From JANRKG01 sp033763635 (lineage in GTDB: Bacteria; Cyanobacteriota; Cyanobacteriia; GCF-001939115), in assembly GCA_033763635.1 (NCBI GenBank), contig JANRKG010000375.1, positions 1 through 18,765 on the forward strand: a stretch of DNA of 18,765 nt, given 5' to 3'. The translations under genes and the position numbers were made by a program. How positions within the stretch are numbered: the stretch's first letter is position 1; every line of letters begins with the position of its first letter. The notes below the pieces were generated by a model that did not search any database, was not told where the DNA came from, and saw only the letters and a list, made by a program, of their open reading frames with translations. Shown here in pieces: positions 8,211 through 14,630 of this stretch.

Positions 8211-9236
8211 TTAAGCAGAAGCTTTTGCCACAATTTTTTCCTCTGCTCGAACTTCATTGGCACAGGGATGCCCCTGCTCAAAATCCCGAATATTCACGAG
8301 GGTTGTCTCGGCAATATTTCTCACGGCATCTGCTGTGAAAAACGCCTGGTGGCCTGTCACCAGGACATTTGGAAAGGTCAGTAACCGCTCGAACAGGTCA
8401 TCTTGAATGATGTTGTTGGACAGATCCTCAAAAAACAGATCCCCTTCCTGCTCATAGACATCTAACCCCAGCGCTCCAATTTGATGGGACTTTAACCCCT
8501 GAATCACGGCCTCCGTATCCACTAATGCCCCCCGACTGGTGTTGATGAGCATGGCTCCCGGTTTCATTTGGGCGATCGCCTCGGCATCAATCAGGTGATA
8601 AGTTTCAGGGGTGAGGGGGCAGTGCAGGGAAATGATGTCGGACTGTTCTAATAGTTGGGATAAGTTCACATACCCCGCTGCTCCAATCTTTTCAAACTGG
8701 GGATTGGGGTACATGTCATAACCCAGGATGGTGCAGCCAAACCCATGCATAATTTGGGAAAAAATTACACCGATTTTGCCAGTGCCAATGACTCCAATCG
8801 TGCGTCCATGCAGGTCAAACCCCATGAGTCCTTCCAGGGAAAAGTTTCCTTCCCGGACGCGGTTAAAGGCTCGGTGGGTTTTGCGGTTTAACGTGAGAAT
8901 CATGGCGATCGCATGTTCAGCAACGGCATAAGGCGAATAGGCGGGCACCCGAACCACTGTGATCCCCAACGCTGCCGCCGCCTTCAAATCCACATGGTTA
9001 AAGCCTGCCGATCGCAAGGCCAGTAAGCGAGTGCCATTGGAAGCCAAAATTTCCAGTGCCCGGGCATCAGGTTCATCATTTACAAACACACAGACTGCCG
9101 GAAATCCATTTGCCAGGGGAGCAGTGCGGTAATCCAATTGGGGCTTAAAGAACACCAGATCATGGCCCAAGGTTCGATTGGCTTGCTCAAGAAACTGGCG
9201 ATCGTATTCCTTCGTGCTAAAAACGGCGACTCTCAT
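8211..9236 (-). CDS. ldhA: D-2-hydroxyacid dehydrogenase, D-lactate dehydrogenase type
   Basis: The enzyme (341 residues) should interconvert pyruvate, or a similar 2-oxoacid, and the D-2-hydroxyacid with NADH. The Rossmann glycine motif is GVIGTGKIG, and an aspartate in LGYDMYP follows at the end of the second strand, which suggests NAD rather than NADP. Counting from the TTG five codons upstream, the catalytic set is Arg240 (TSRGALVD), Glu269 (DVYEQEGDLFFED) and His301 (TGHQAFFT), spaced as in lactobacillar D-LDH. The insert GDLFFEDLSNNIIQDDLFERL is typical of fermentative D-LDH (LdhA) and its relatives. I chose the ATG at 9234-9236 (MRVAVFST), because the longer frame starts with TTG and adds five unconserved residues. 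The gene is divergent from the AI-2E permease across 108 nt. In cyanobacteria such enzymes serve fermentation in the dark; this role is inferred. Confidence 0.88.
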   Translation of the reverse strand: MRVAVFSTKEYDRQFLEQANRTLGHDLVFFKPQLDYRTAPLANGFPAVCVFVNDEPDARALEILASNGTRLLALRSAGFNHVDLKAAAALGITVVRVPAYSPYAVAEHAIAMILTLNRKTHRAFNRVREGNFSLEGLMGFDLHGRTIGVIGTGKIGVIFSQIMHGFGCTILGYDMYPNPQFEKIGAAGYVNLSQLLEQSDIISLHCPLTPETYHLIDAEAIAQMKPGAMLINTSRGALVDTEAVIQGLKSHQIGALGLDVYEQEGDLFFEDLSNNIIQDDLFERLLTFPNVLVTGHQAFFTADAVRNIAETTLVNIRDFEQGHPCANEVRAEEKIVAKASA

Positions 9237-9344
9237 AGATTCTGGTATCAATGGGTATGGATGGAAGATAGGCGAGATGCATTCCGTTTCTACCCTACCT
9301 TATTCCTCTCAAGACACCTTCTGACCCGCGAAGCTTGTATTTCC

Positions 9345-10421
9345 ATGAATCGTCCCCCAGAGTCTCCCCTACCCTCGCCCGAACCCGTAACAACTCCGTC
9401 TCGAACCCTTTGGGATCAGCTAAGTAACTCCAGTTTGGTGCGTTTCTTGCTGTTCTTTGCCACAGGATGGGCCTTAGTCCAACTGTTAGACTACTTTGAA
9501 CCTGTGATCGTCATTTTTACCTTTGCGACGATCGTAGCGTTTTTACTGAGCTATCCTGTGAGTTGGCTCGATCGCTACCTGCATCACACACTAGCTGTCA
9601 TGGTTGTCTTTTTTATTGGGGGAGCGATCATTGTGGGCTTGGCGACGACTGTGGGGTTGACGATTCTTTCTCAAAGCCAGCAGTTATTCGATCGGCTCAC
9701 GGAGATCATTAATTCCTTTGCAACTCTGCTAGAAGGGTTGGAGATTTATCTCCGGAGTCGGAATATTCAGGTGAACTTGACAATTCTGGAAGAACAACTG
9801 CGAAACCTGGCGCTTGCAGGAGTTGGTTTCAGCATTGGGCTTCTCCAATCCCTGTTAACTAACCTCATCACCCTGATCCTGATCACAGTCGTTGCCCTAT
9901 TCATGCTGTTAGATGGGAGCCGACTCTGGAATTTGGCGTTGAAACTGGTGCCCCGTTCCGTTCGCCCCCGCTTTGCCCAGTCAATTCAGCAGAATTTTTT
10001 GGGATTCTTTCGGGGGCAACTGCTGCTGGCCCTGTTCCTCACCCTGATGACATTTTTGATTTTTCTCGCCTTAGAAGTGCCCCTGGCACTCTTGCTATCC
10101 GTCATTATTGGCCTGTTTGACATGATCCCAGGAATTGGAGCCACCCTGGGAGTGGGCCTGGTGGTATTGTTCGTCCTTTCTCAGAACGGCTGGTTAGCGT
10201 TGAAGGTGCTGGTTCTTTGTGTCTTGTTACAGCAACTTCAAGATAACCTGATTGCTCCACGCATTATGCAAAACTCCCTGAACCTCAATCCCGTTGTGGT
10301 TTTCTTTGCTTTACTGGTGGGAGCCAGAATCGCAGGGCTACTGGGGGTATTTCTGTCCGTTCCCCTGGCAGGAGTGCTAGTGAGTTTGCTAGAAATTGAC
10401 GAAATGAAAAGTGAGCAGTAG
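9345..10421 (+). CDS. AI-2E family transporter (PerM/UPF0118 permease)
   Basis: This is a 358-residue integral membrane protein with about seven or eight hydrophobic segments. Typical family signatures are NFLGFFRGQLLLAL (217-230), GLFDMIPGIGATLG (256-269) and QQLQDNLIAPRIMQNSLNLN (296-315), followed by VGARIAGLLGVFLSVPLAGV near the end. A polar region (about 107-160) between the early helices and the permease core is usual. The family includes E. coli TqsA and PerM, and some members are Na+/H+ antiporters; the substrate here is unknown. I start at the ATG at 9345: the longer frame, open back to 9138, would overlap the dehydrogenase gene and adds 69 residues without family character. The gene downstream begins 2 nt after the stop, so the two are probably co-transcribed. 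Confidence 0.88.
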   Translation: MNRPPESPLPSPEPVTTPSRTLWDQLSNSSLVRFLLFFATGWALVQLLDYFEPVIVIFTFATIVAFLLSYPVSWLDRYLHHTLAVMVVFFIGGAIIVGLATTVGLTILSQSQQLFDRLTEIINSFATLLEGLEIYLRSRNIQVNLTILEEQLRNLALAGVGFSIGLLQSLLTNLITLILITVVALFMLLDGSRLWNLALKLVPRSVRPRFAQSIQQNFLGFFRGQLLLALFLTLMTFLIFLALEVPLALLLSVIIGLFDMIPGIGATLGVGLVVLFVLSQNGWLALKVLVLCVLLQQLQDNLIAPRIMQNSLNLNPVVVFFALLVGARIAGLLGVFLSVPLAGVLVSLLEIDEMKSEQ

Positions 10422-10423
10422 CA

Positions 10424-11038
10424 ATGATGAAATTTAGTGATTTGACCCTATTGGCAGGAATCGCATTCCTGGCAGGGGAGCAGGCGATCGCCCTCCCGAC
10501 TCCCAATTCCGCTTCCCCTTTCTCAACGCCTGTTGTCCCAGTTCAAATGGCCCAGTCCGTTTGGAAAACGTTTTCCTCATCCTCTGGCGGATTTTCAGTG
10601 CTGATGCCAGGAGATCCCAATGCAGAAAAACAAACCCAGGCGACTCCCGCAGGGCCGATCGATACCCAAATGTTCATGGTCGATCGCAAACAAGATTTAG
10701 TAGCCTACATGGTAGCCTATTCCGACCTTCCAAACTCCCTGGTGCAACAGGCTCAACAAAACTCTACCAATCTGCAAACCCTTCTTAATGGAGTGCGGGA
10801 TGGCTTTACGGAAAGTATTCGCGGCAAAGTCCTGAATCAACGCACGATCGCTTTAAATGGGCATCCAGGGGTCGAAATTTACCTGGAATTGCCGGGACAA
10901 CGCATGGCCCGTAACCGGATCTACCTCGTCAACAAACGCCTGTATCAAATCGTGGTAGTTGTTGATCGAGAGAAAGAAAAAAATCTGTTAAAAAGCATTG
11001 ACGGTTACTTGAATTCGTTTCGATTATTGCCCCAGTAG
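10424..11038 (+). CDS. Small secreted protein, unknown function
   Basis: This 204-residue protein has a likely signal peptide: MMKFSDLTLLAGIAFLAGEQ followed by AIA-L, with cleavage near residue 24. A Pro/Ser-rich linker follows, then a single compact domain (about 45-204) that starts WKTFSSSSGGFSVLMPGDP and contains DLVAYMVAYSDLP, GHPGVEIYLELPG and RIYLVNKRLYQIVVVVDRE. The pattern of an extracytoplasmic beta domain opening with F-S-V-x-M-P-G-x-P is common in uncharacterised cyanobacterial proteins. I know no assigned biochemical role and see no catalytic motif. It starts 2 nt after the permease stop (ATGATG allows either Met), so it is likely translated from the same mRNA and may act with that membrane protein. 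No terminator is obvious after it. Confidence 0.75.
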   Translation: MMKFSDLTLLAGIAFLAGEQAIALPTPNSASPFSTPVVPVQMAQSVWKTFSSSSGGFSVLMPGDPNAEKQTQATPAGPIDTQMFMVDRKQDLVAYMVAYSDLPNSLVQQAQQNSTNLQTLLNGVRDGFTESIRGKVLNQRTIALNGHPGVEIYLELPGQRMARNRIYLVNKRLYQIVVVVDREKEKNLLKSIDGYLNSFRLLPQ

Positions 11039-11048
11039 AGATGGGACA

Positions 11049-11104
11049 GCCCGTGTCTCCTAACTCACCCTGGACCGCCCGTGTCTCCTAACTCACCCTG
11101 GACC
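11049..11104. repeat. Perfect 28-nt tandem duplication
   Basis: The 28 nt at 11049-11076 are repeated exactly at 11077-11104. The unit begins GCCCGTGTCTCC and ends CACCCTGGACC. It lies just after the secreted-protein stop codon and 92 nt before tRNA-Tyr. Identity of the two copies points to a recent slippage or duplication event. No open frame crosses it convincingly. Confidence 0.9.
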
Positions 11105-11196
11105 ACTCACTTTTCTTAGCAGGGACGACAGAAAAATTTGGCCTGTCTCTAGTAAAAGTGAATAACCCGTGCTACGATAGTTAATCGTGGATGCGG

Positions 11197-11278
11197 GGGT
11201 CGGTGCCCGAGCGGTTAATGGGGGCGGACTGTAAATCCGCTGGCTACGCCTACGCTAGTTCGAATCTAGCCCGGCCCA
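11197..11278 (+). tRNA. trnY: tRNA-Tyr (anticodon GUA)
   Basis: This 82-nt class II tRNA folds fully. The acceptor stem is GGGTCGG with CCGGCCC (one G-T pair) and discriminator A at 11278. The anticodon stem is GCGGA with TCCGC around the loop CTGTAAA, with GTA at 11231-11233. The T arm is GCTAG-TTCGAAT-CTAGC. A long variable arm (TGGCTACGCC) is as expected for bacterial tRNA-Tyr. The 3' CCA is not encoded directly after the discriminator. Confidence 0.97.
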
Positions 11279-11299
11279 TCCACACTCCTTTCAAACTTA

Positions 11300-11364
11300 T
11301 CTAGGCGAAAAGTCTAGGCGAAAAGTCTAGGTTAGAAATCTAGGTTAAAAGTCTGATTTGAAAG
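11300..11364. repeat. 13-nt tandem repeat array between two tRNA genes
   Basis: Units of 13 nt start at 11300, 11313, 11326, 11339 and 11352. The first two are identical (TCTAGGCGAAAAG); the third and fourth are TCTAGGTTAGAAA and TCTAGGTTAAAAG; the fifth (TCTGATTTGAAAG) is decayed. The array lies in the 155-nt spacer between tRNA-Tyr and tRNA-Thr, which otherwise shows nothing. The units are too short and too close together for CRISPR. Confidence 0.85.
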
Positions 11365-11433
11365 GATTCTTTTCCAAAGCTCAATTTGAGGTTTTGCGTT
11401 GAAGGGTAAACCTAAAGGTCTACCTTGATTCCT

Positions 11434-11505
11434 GCCCGTGTAGCTCAGTGGTAGAGCACTTCATTGGTAATGAAGAGGTCATGAGTTCAATCCTCATCAC
11501 GGGCT
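11434..11505 (+). tRNA. trnT: tRNA-Thr (anticodon GGU)
   Basis: This 72-nt tRNA has acceptor stem GCCCGTG with CACGGGC and discriminator T at 11505. The D arm is AGCTCAGTGGTAGAGC. The anticodon stem is CTTCA with TGAAG around TTGGTAA, giving GGT at 11466-11468. The T arm contains GAGTTCAATCCTC. No CCA is encoded. It ends 191 nt before a tyrosine recombinase gene, so its 3' half is a natural candidate for an integration site. Confidence 0.97.
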
Positions 11506-11696
11506 TTTAGAGAAGACAAGCGATTCGCCCGATTTATCAAGGGTTTCGGCGATTTTTCCCCTGAGAATTCCGTTTCTCGATCGTGTCTTTTTAGGGCATG
11601 TCAGGTCAGTTTAGATCGCAAACTGTGATAAAAACTGTGATAACTGTGATAACTGTGATAAGGTAGAACTGTCTTACTACCCCAGTAGAGTAAGCA
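11506..11696. other. tRNA-integrase spacer, candidate attachment region
   Basis: This 191-nt stretch lies between the 3' end of tRNA-Thr and the recombinase start codon. It holds the direct 10-mer array listed separately and must also contain the recombinase promoter. I see no open frame. In tRNA-targeted elements the core site lies in the tRNA and the arm sites lie between it and int, which this layout matches; that reading is inference. Confidence 0.45.
11621..11676 (+). repeat. Direct repeats of AACTGTGATA, candidate arm-type integrase sites
   Basis: Exact copies start at 11621, 11633, 11642 and 11651. The last three are spaced 9 nt apart and share one A with their neighbour. A fifth copy with 8 of 10 matches (AACTGTCTTA) starts at 11667 and ends 20 nt before the recombinase ATG. 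The same 10-mer occurs as an inverted pair inside the recombinase gene (11963 and 11986). Confidence 0.9.
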
Positions 11697-12896
11697 ATGA
11701 CGACAGGGCCAAAGAAACGGAAACAGGCTCCTAGAGGGACAGTCCGTGTCGATGAGTGCAATGGCTCTCTCCGGCTGGTCTGGAGCTATGGCGGAAGGCG
11801 ATATTTTTTCAGCCTGGGATTGAACGATAGTCCTTACCATCGAAAGCTAGCCCAGGACAAAGCATTAGAGATTCAACAGGATATCTCAGTTGGAAAATTT
11901 GACTCCACTCTGGACAAATATCGAACCAGTCAGGAGAAGGGGTTAGCGGCTGTTGAAGCCATAACTGTGATAAAGCCAGTGACCCTATCACAGTTGTGGG
12001 AGGACTACCTACAAGCAAAATTAGCAACTGGGAAGGTCAGCCCCAAAACGATCGACAGCCATTACAGGGCAACAACCGCTCATATTGAGCGCTGTCATCC
12101 AATTGATGGGCTAAAAGATCCCGTGGCATTCCGGATGAAATTGCTTCAGGTCACCACCTTGGGGTCCGCCCGAAACACACTGATGCAACTGGCGGCAGCC
12201 GTCGATTGGGGCTTGCAGTACGATCGCATCCCAGCTCAGAAAAACCATTTCCGTGTGATGTATCGGGAAATTCCAACCCCCAAGGCTCCACCTGTCATCG
12301 CTTTTACGCCTGAAGAAATGGAGAATATCATCCAGGCATTTAAGACCCATCAGGGTAAAGGGATGAATTATCAGTATTACGCCCCATTTGTTGAATTTTT
12401 ATTACGAAGTGGGTGTCGAACCTGTGAGGCGATCGGCCTTCGATGGAGAAGCATAACCCCAGACTGTTCCAAGATTCACTTTCATGAATCGATCGTGGAA
12501 GTGTCGGGAAAGCTGATACCGCGCAACGAAACCAAAACAGATGAGGACCGTTGGCTGGCTTGCCCTTCTAAATTGCGACAGCTCCTTCAAAGTATCCGAC
12601 CCGAAACCCCCATACCAGAAGCCCTCGTATTTCCAAGCCCTAAAGGAGGAGCGATCGGGTTGAGTAATTTCAACGATCGTGCCTGGAAGGTCATTCTGAC
12701 TCAGTTAGGAATTTATGAGAAAGACGGTCGGAAAATGACACTCTACAGCACTCGGAGAACCTGGATTACAGCCCAGGCAGTGCAGGGAAATAGTAGTAGC
12801 CGCATTGCAGCCTGGGCAGGCAACAGTGCGGAAGTAATTGAGAGCAGATATATGGATAAGCTAAAACTGCAAAACTTGATGCCCAATGATGTTTGA
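11697..12896 (+). CDS. Tyrosine recombinase / site-specific integrase
   Basis: This 399-residue recombinase integrates and excises DNA through a 3'-phosphotyrosine intermediate. An N-terminal arm-binding-like region (about 12-75, RGTVRV then RLVWSYGGRRYFFSLG) precedes a SAM-like core-binding domain (about 95-190) and the catalytic domain (about 200-399). Catalytic positions are Arg241 (GCRTCEAIGLRW), probable Lys280 (NETKTDEDRW), Arg353 (YSTRRTW) and the nucleophile Tyr385 (ESRYM). The two usual histidines are replaced: the first His of H-x-x-R is Tyr350, and the His nine residues before the nucleophile is Asn376 (WAGNSAEV). Similar substitutions are tolerated in some integrases, so activity remains plausible. 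The gene lies just downstream of tRNA-Thr and points away from it, as in many tRNA-integrated elements. An excisionase-like gene lies 0.6 kb further on, on the opposite strand. Confidence 0.9.
   Translation: MTTGPKKRKQAPRGTVRVDECNGSLRLVWSYGGRRYFFSLGLNDSPYHRKLAQDKALEIQQDISVGKFDSTLDKYRTSQEKGLAAVEAITVIKPVTLSQLWEDYLQAKLATGKVSPKTIDSHYRATTAHIERCHPIDGLKDPVAFRMKLLQVTTLGSARNTLMQLAAAVDWGLQYDRIPAQKNHFRVMYREIPTPKAPPVIAFTPEEMENIIQAFKTHQGKGMNYQYYAPFVEFLLRSGCRTCEAIGLRWRSITPDCSKIHFHESIVEVSGKLIPRNETKTDEDRWLACPSKLRQLLQSIRPETPIPEALVFPSPKGGAIGLSNFNDRAWKVILTQLGIYEKDGRKMTLYSTRRTWITAQAVQGNSSSRIAAWAGNSAEVIESRYMDKLKLQNLMPNDV
11963..11995. repeat. Inverted pair of the AACTGTGATA 10-mer inside the integrase gene
   Basis: AACTGTGATA (11963-11972) and its exact reverse complement TATCACAGTT (11986-11995) are separated by 13 nt, within codons 89-100 of the recombinase. 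The same word forms the direct array in front of the gene, so two more occurrences this close are unlikely to be chance. The site may bind the same protein as the upstream array. Confidence 0.85.
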
Positions 12897-12958
12897 GCCA
12901 GGTTAGAACCTCAAGCAAGTTGCGGCAACACTTTGCTGGGATTTGGAGGGCAAAAACG

Positions 12959-13462
12959 TTAAAGTTCCCAGGAGCGATCGTGATTCTGATCAGTTTCAAA
13001 CTGCTGGATTTGCTGATGGGCGATCGCAAACCGCTCCATCAGATGCTCAAACCGCTCTGGCTGAAAGTTGGACTCAACCTGCCCATCCCGATCGATCGCC
13101 ACGACTTCTCCAGGATCGTCTTTAGGAAAAATCAATAGCGTCTCACCCTGCACCTGGAAGTTGTACTCCTGTTCTCCTTCCAGGGTTTGTTCTCCGGTGC
13201 GATCGAAGTAGTCCCAGAGTTGCTCAACGACTGCAACTGCTTGGGGTGTCAAAGCTCCAATCCTGACCTCACTGGCCTCGTAGATTTCTGGCAAATCATC
13301 CAATGCCTCATCCAGATCACCCTCATATTCATAGAGGTAATCGTTCTGTCCAGGCAAAGTAAAGTAAATTGCGCTTTCAGACGTTTCCGACAGTTCTCTC
13401 TGGAGAAACATCGTATACTGCCCTTGCTCCAAACGGCTAAATTCACCAAAGTCTTGTTGCAT
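12959..13462 (-). CDS. Acidic protein of unknown function
   Basis: This 167-residue soluble protein is strongly acidic, with clusters such as LYEYEGDLDEALDDLPEIYE and PKDDPGEVVAIDRDGQVE. I see no signal peptide, membrane helix or catalytic motif, and I do not recognise the family. The first 40 residues (QREL, AIYFTLPGQNDYLYEYEGDL) and the middle (VRIGALTPQAVAVVEQLWDYF) look like a folded domain. It is the last gene of the probable minus-strand operon, 27 nt after the excisionase-like gene, and it converges with the recombinase gene across 62 nt. Acidic proteins of mobile elements sometimes mimic DNA or block host defences, but nothing in this sequence proves it. The HIP1 site at 13020 indicates long residence in a cyanobacterial genome. 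Confidence 0.65.
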   Translation of the reverse strand: MQQDFGEFSRLEQGQYTMFLQRELSETSESAIYFTLPGQNDYLYEYEGDLDEALDDLPEIYEASEVRIGALTPQAVAVVEQLWDYFDRTGEQTLEGEQEYNFQVQGETLLIFPKDDPGEVVAIDRDGQVESNFQPERFEHLMERFAIAHQQIQQFETDQNHDRSWEL

Positions 13463-13489
13463 GTTCCTGTACCGTTAACGGGATGTTTT

Positions 13490-13750
13490 CTAATTCTTTC
13501 GGGTTGATTTTTTCTGATTGCTCAACAGGCTGGATTGGTAGAGTTCGATCGCTCTCATGTGAGCAGCCGGGTCATGGCGATTGTGAAACCAGTCTTGAAT
13601 GAGTTCCAGGTTGTAACGAACGCAGCGACTATTAATTCGTACCCAATGAACCCCTTCAATCCATTCGCCCTGGAGTCGATAGCGTTTCAGGGTTTCGCCG
13701 CTAAGACTGAGAAATTTTGAGGCTTGTTGTTTGTCGATAAATTGAACCAT
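13490..13750 (-). CDS. Excisionase-like small DNA-binding protein
   Basis: This protein has 86 residues from the ATG at 13748-13750. The longer frame would start at a TTG and adds ten unconserved residues, while the ATG has GAGG (13757-13760) at a 6-nt spacing. The sequence MVQFIDKQQASKFLSLSGET, then LKRYRLQGEWIEGVHWVRI and a segment ending in LIQDWFHNR, has the shape of a MerR/Xis-type winged helix: an opening helix-turn-helix (DKQQASKFLSLSGETLKRYR), a wing with G-x-H-W and a final helix. The tail (KKSTRKN) is basic. Proteins of this type bend DNA as recombination directionality factors or act as small repressors. With a tyrosine recombinase less than 1 kb away it is the obvious candidate excisionase, although it is transcribed within the operon of the wall hydrolase and not with the recombinase. 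Confidence 0.7.
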   Translation of the reverse strand: MVQFIDKQQASKFLSLSGETLKRYRLQGEWIEGVHWVRINSRCVRYNLELIQDWFHNRHDPAAHMRAIELYQSSLLSNQKKSTRKN

Positions 13751-13756
13751 TGTGAG

Positions 13757-13760
13757 CCTC
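13757..13760 (-). promoter_or_regulatory. Ribosome binding site that decides the excisionase-like start
   Basis: GAGG on the minus strand, 6 nt before the ATG at 13750, favours this start over the upstream TTG. It lies just before the stop codon of the preceding 81-residue gene (13762-13764, upstream on this strand), so ribosomes finishing that gene can re-initiate here. Confidence 0.6.
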
Positions 13761-13761
13761 G

Positions 13762-14007
13762 CTAGTGGGAGGAAATGCAAGAAGTTTGTTCATCTGACAA
13801 GGAAGTGCCTGGGGCAATTCCCCACCAAAACACTTTGCCGTTAGAAGCTTGATAGCGGTATATTTCAGTACCATCCATGAAAACTGAGATCTCATGGTGC
13901 GAGTCACTTACAAGTTCTTGGATCATGGTTTCTAACGCTTGAGTTAATACTGCAACCGAATCACCTTGTAAGTTGTCTTTAACGGTTGGTATTGAGGATG
14001 ACTTCAT
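13762..14007 (-). CDS. Small protein of unknown function, 81 residues
   Basis: The ATG at 14005-14007 is preceded by a purine-rich GAGAG at about 7 nt, a plausible ribosome binding site. The predicted product has an amphipathic helical first half (SVAVLTQALETMIQELVSDS) and a short beta-rich second half (HEISVFMDGTEIYRYQ, KVFWWGIAPG). It has no signal peptide and no motif that I recognise. The gene sits between a secreted protein (21 nt gap) and the excisionase-like gene (11 nt gap) on the same strand, which is the main support that it is real. Small proteins beside excisionases are often regulatory, but no DNA-binding motif is visible here. Confidence 0.55.
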   Translation of the reverse strand: MKSSSIPTVKDNLQGDSVAVLTQALETMIQELVSDSHHEISVFMDGTEIYRYQASNGKVFWWGIAPGTSLSDEQTSCISSH

Positions 14008-14028
14008 TGGTAACTCTCTTTTAAATTT

Positions 14029-14619
14029 CTAGTTTCTTGGATTACTTGGTGTAATTTTTTTGAATGTTTTGCCATCGAAACAAACGGTGTCAGATACAAC
14101 AGGCTCCTTCTTAATTAGTGGGTTTTGTCGATTGCTCTGTAACTGGTTAAATTGAAGGCAAGGAAGCCTTTTTGACCGACGACTACTGACTTCAATCAAA
14201 GGAGTTGATGGAGGCAGATTAGGATCGAGGTACTGTTCAAAGGCATTGACATATTTGTTTTCCCGTTGCATGTAGATATAGAACTGACACCCTGCAAATC
14301 CACATAAGGGATTGGCCTGTGATCGAGATAGGGAAGCAATTTTGCCATAAACCAAATACAATGGGCTTGCCTGTCCTGATTCTTGAAGTTTGTAGAAGGG
14401 CATCTGGTCAACTTGGGCAGGGTCCAGTTGTCCGGGCACTACCCGATCCTTTTGCAGTTGCGATCGCAGTCCTTTGGGTGCCGCCTGTCCAACGGTTTGC
14501 CATTGGCTATACGCAGGAATTGGGGTATTGGTGGAACCCGTAGGGATCAGCCCCAAGGAAACGATCGCTACACATCCCAGCACAATTGCTGTATTTCTCA
14601 TTCCTGACCAGAATTTCAT
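14029..14619 (-). CDS. Secreted protein with four mature cysteines, unknown function
   Basis: This protein has 196 residues. The N-terminus is a signal peptide or anchor (NTAIVLGCVAIVSLGLIP, about 9-26). The mature part contains four cysteines, C106 and C111 (NPLCGFAGCQFYIY), C154 (RLPCLQF) and C180 (DTVCFDGKTF), enough for two disulphides. No enzyme motif is seen. The start is well supported by AGGAGG at 14625-14630, 5 nt before the ATG, and this site overlaps the stop codon of the gene in front. It is the third gene of the probable operon headed by the secreted wall hydrolase, so a periplasmic or surface role beside that enzyme is likely. The HIP1 site at 14460 lies within the gene. Confidence 0.7.
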   Translation of the reverse strand: MKFWSGMRNTAIVLGCVAIVSLGLIPTGSTNTPIPAYSQWQTVGQAAPKGLRSQLQKDRVVPGQLDPAQVDQMPFYKLQESGQASPLYLVYGKIASLSRSQANPLCGFAGCQFYIYMQRENKYVNAFEQYLDPNLPPSTPLIEVSSRRSKRLPCLQFNQLQSNRQNPLIKKEPVVSDTVCFDGKTFKKITPSNPRN

Positions 14620-14624
14620 AAATG

Positions 14625-14630
14625 CCTCCT
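14625..14630 (-). promoter_or_regulatory. Strong ribosome binding site AGGAGG overlapping the upstream stop
   Basis: AGGAGG on the minus strand lies 5 nt before the ATG at 14619 and shares two bases with the TAG stop (14629-14631) of the preceding gene. This is the best Shine-Dalgarno sequence in the window, where most genes lack one, and it suggests coupled translation. Confidence 0.8.

Noticed and set aside
9237..9251. Longer dehydrogenase start at 9251
   Set aside because: The codon there is TTG, while an ATG five codons later begins directly with the conserved first beta strand.
9138..9344. N-terminal extension of the AI-2E permease frame (69 residues)
   Set aside because: It overlaps the 5' end of the well-supported dehydrogenase gene on the other strand and has no family character; the ATG at 9345 gives a normal-length permease.
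11300..11364. Possible CRISPR array
   Set aside because: The 13-nt units are contiguous with no spacers, and no cas gene is present.
12893..13138. 81-residue plus-strand frame just after the integrase
   Set aside because: It starts at a TTG overlapping the integrase stop and lies opposite the acidic gene, which has an ATG and fits the operon.
13751..13780. Longer start for the excisionase-like gene at 13780
   Set aside because: It is a TTG codon without a ribosome binding site; the ATG at 13750 has GAGG at 6 nt.
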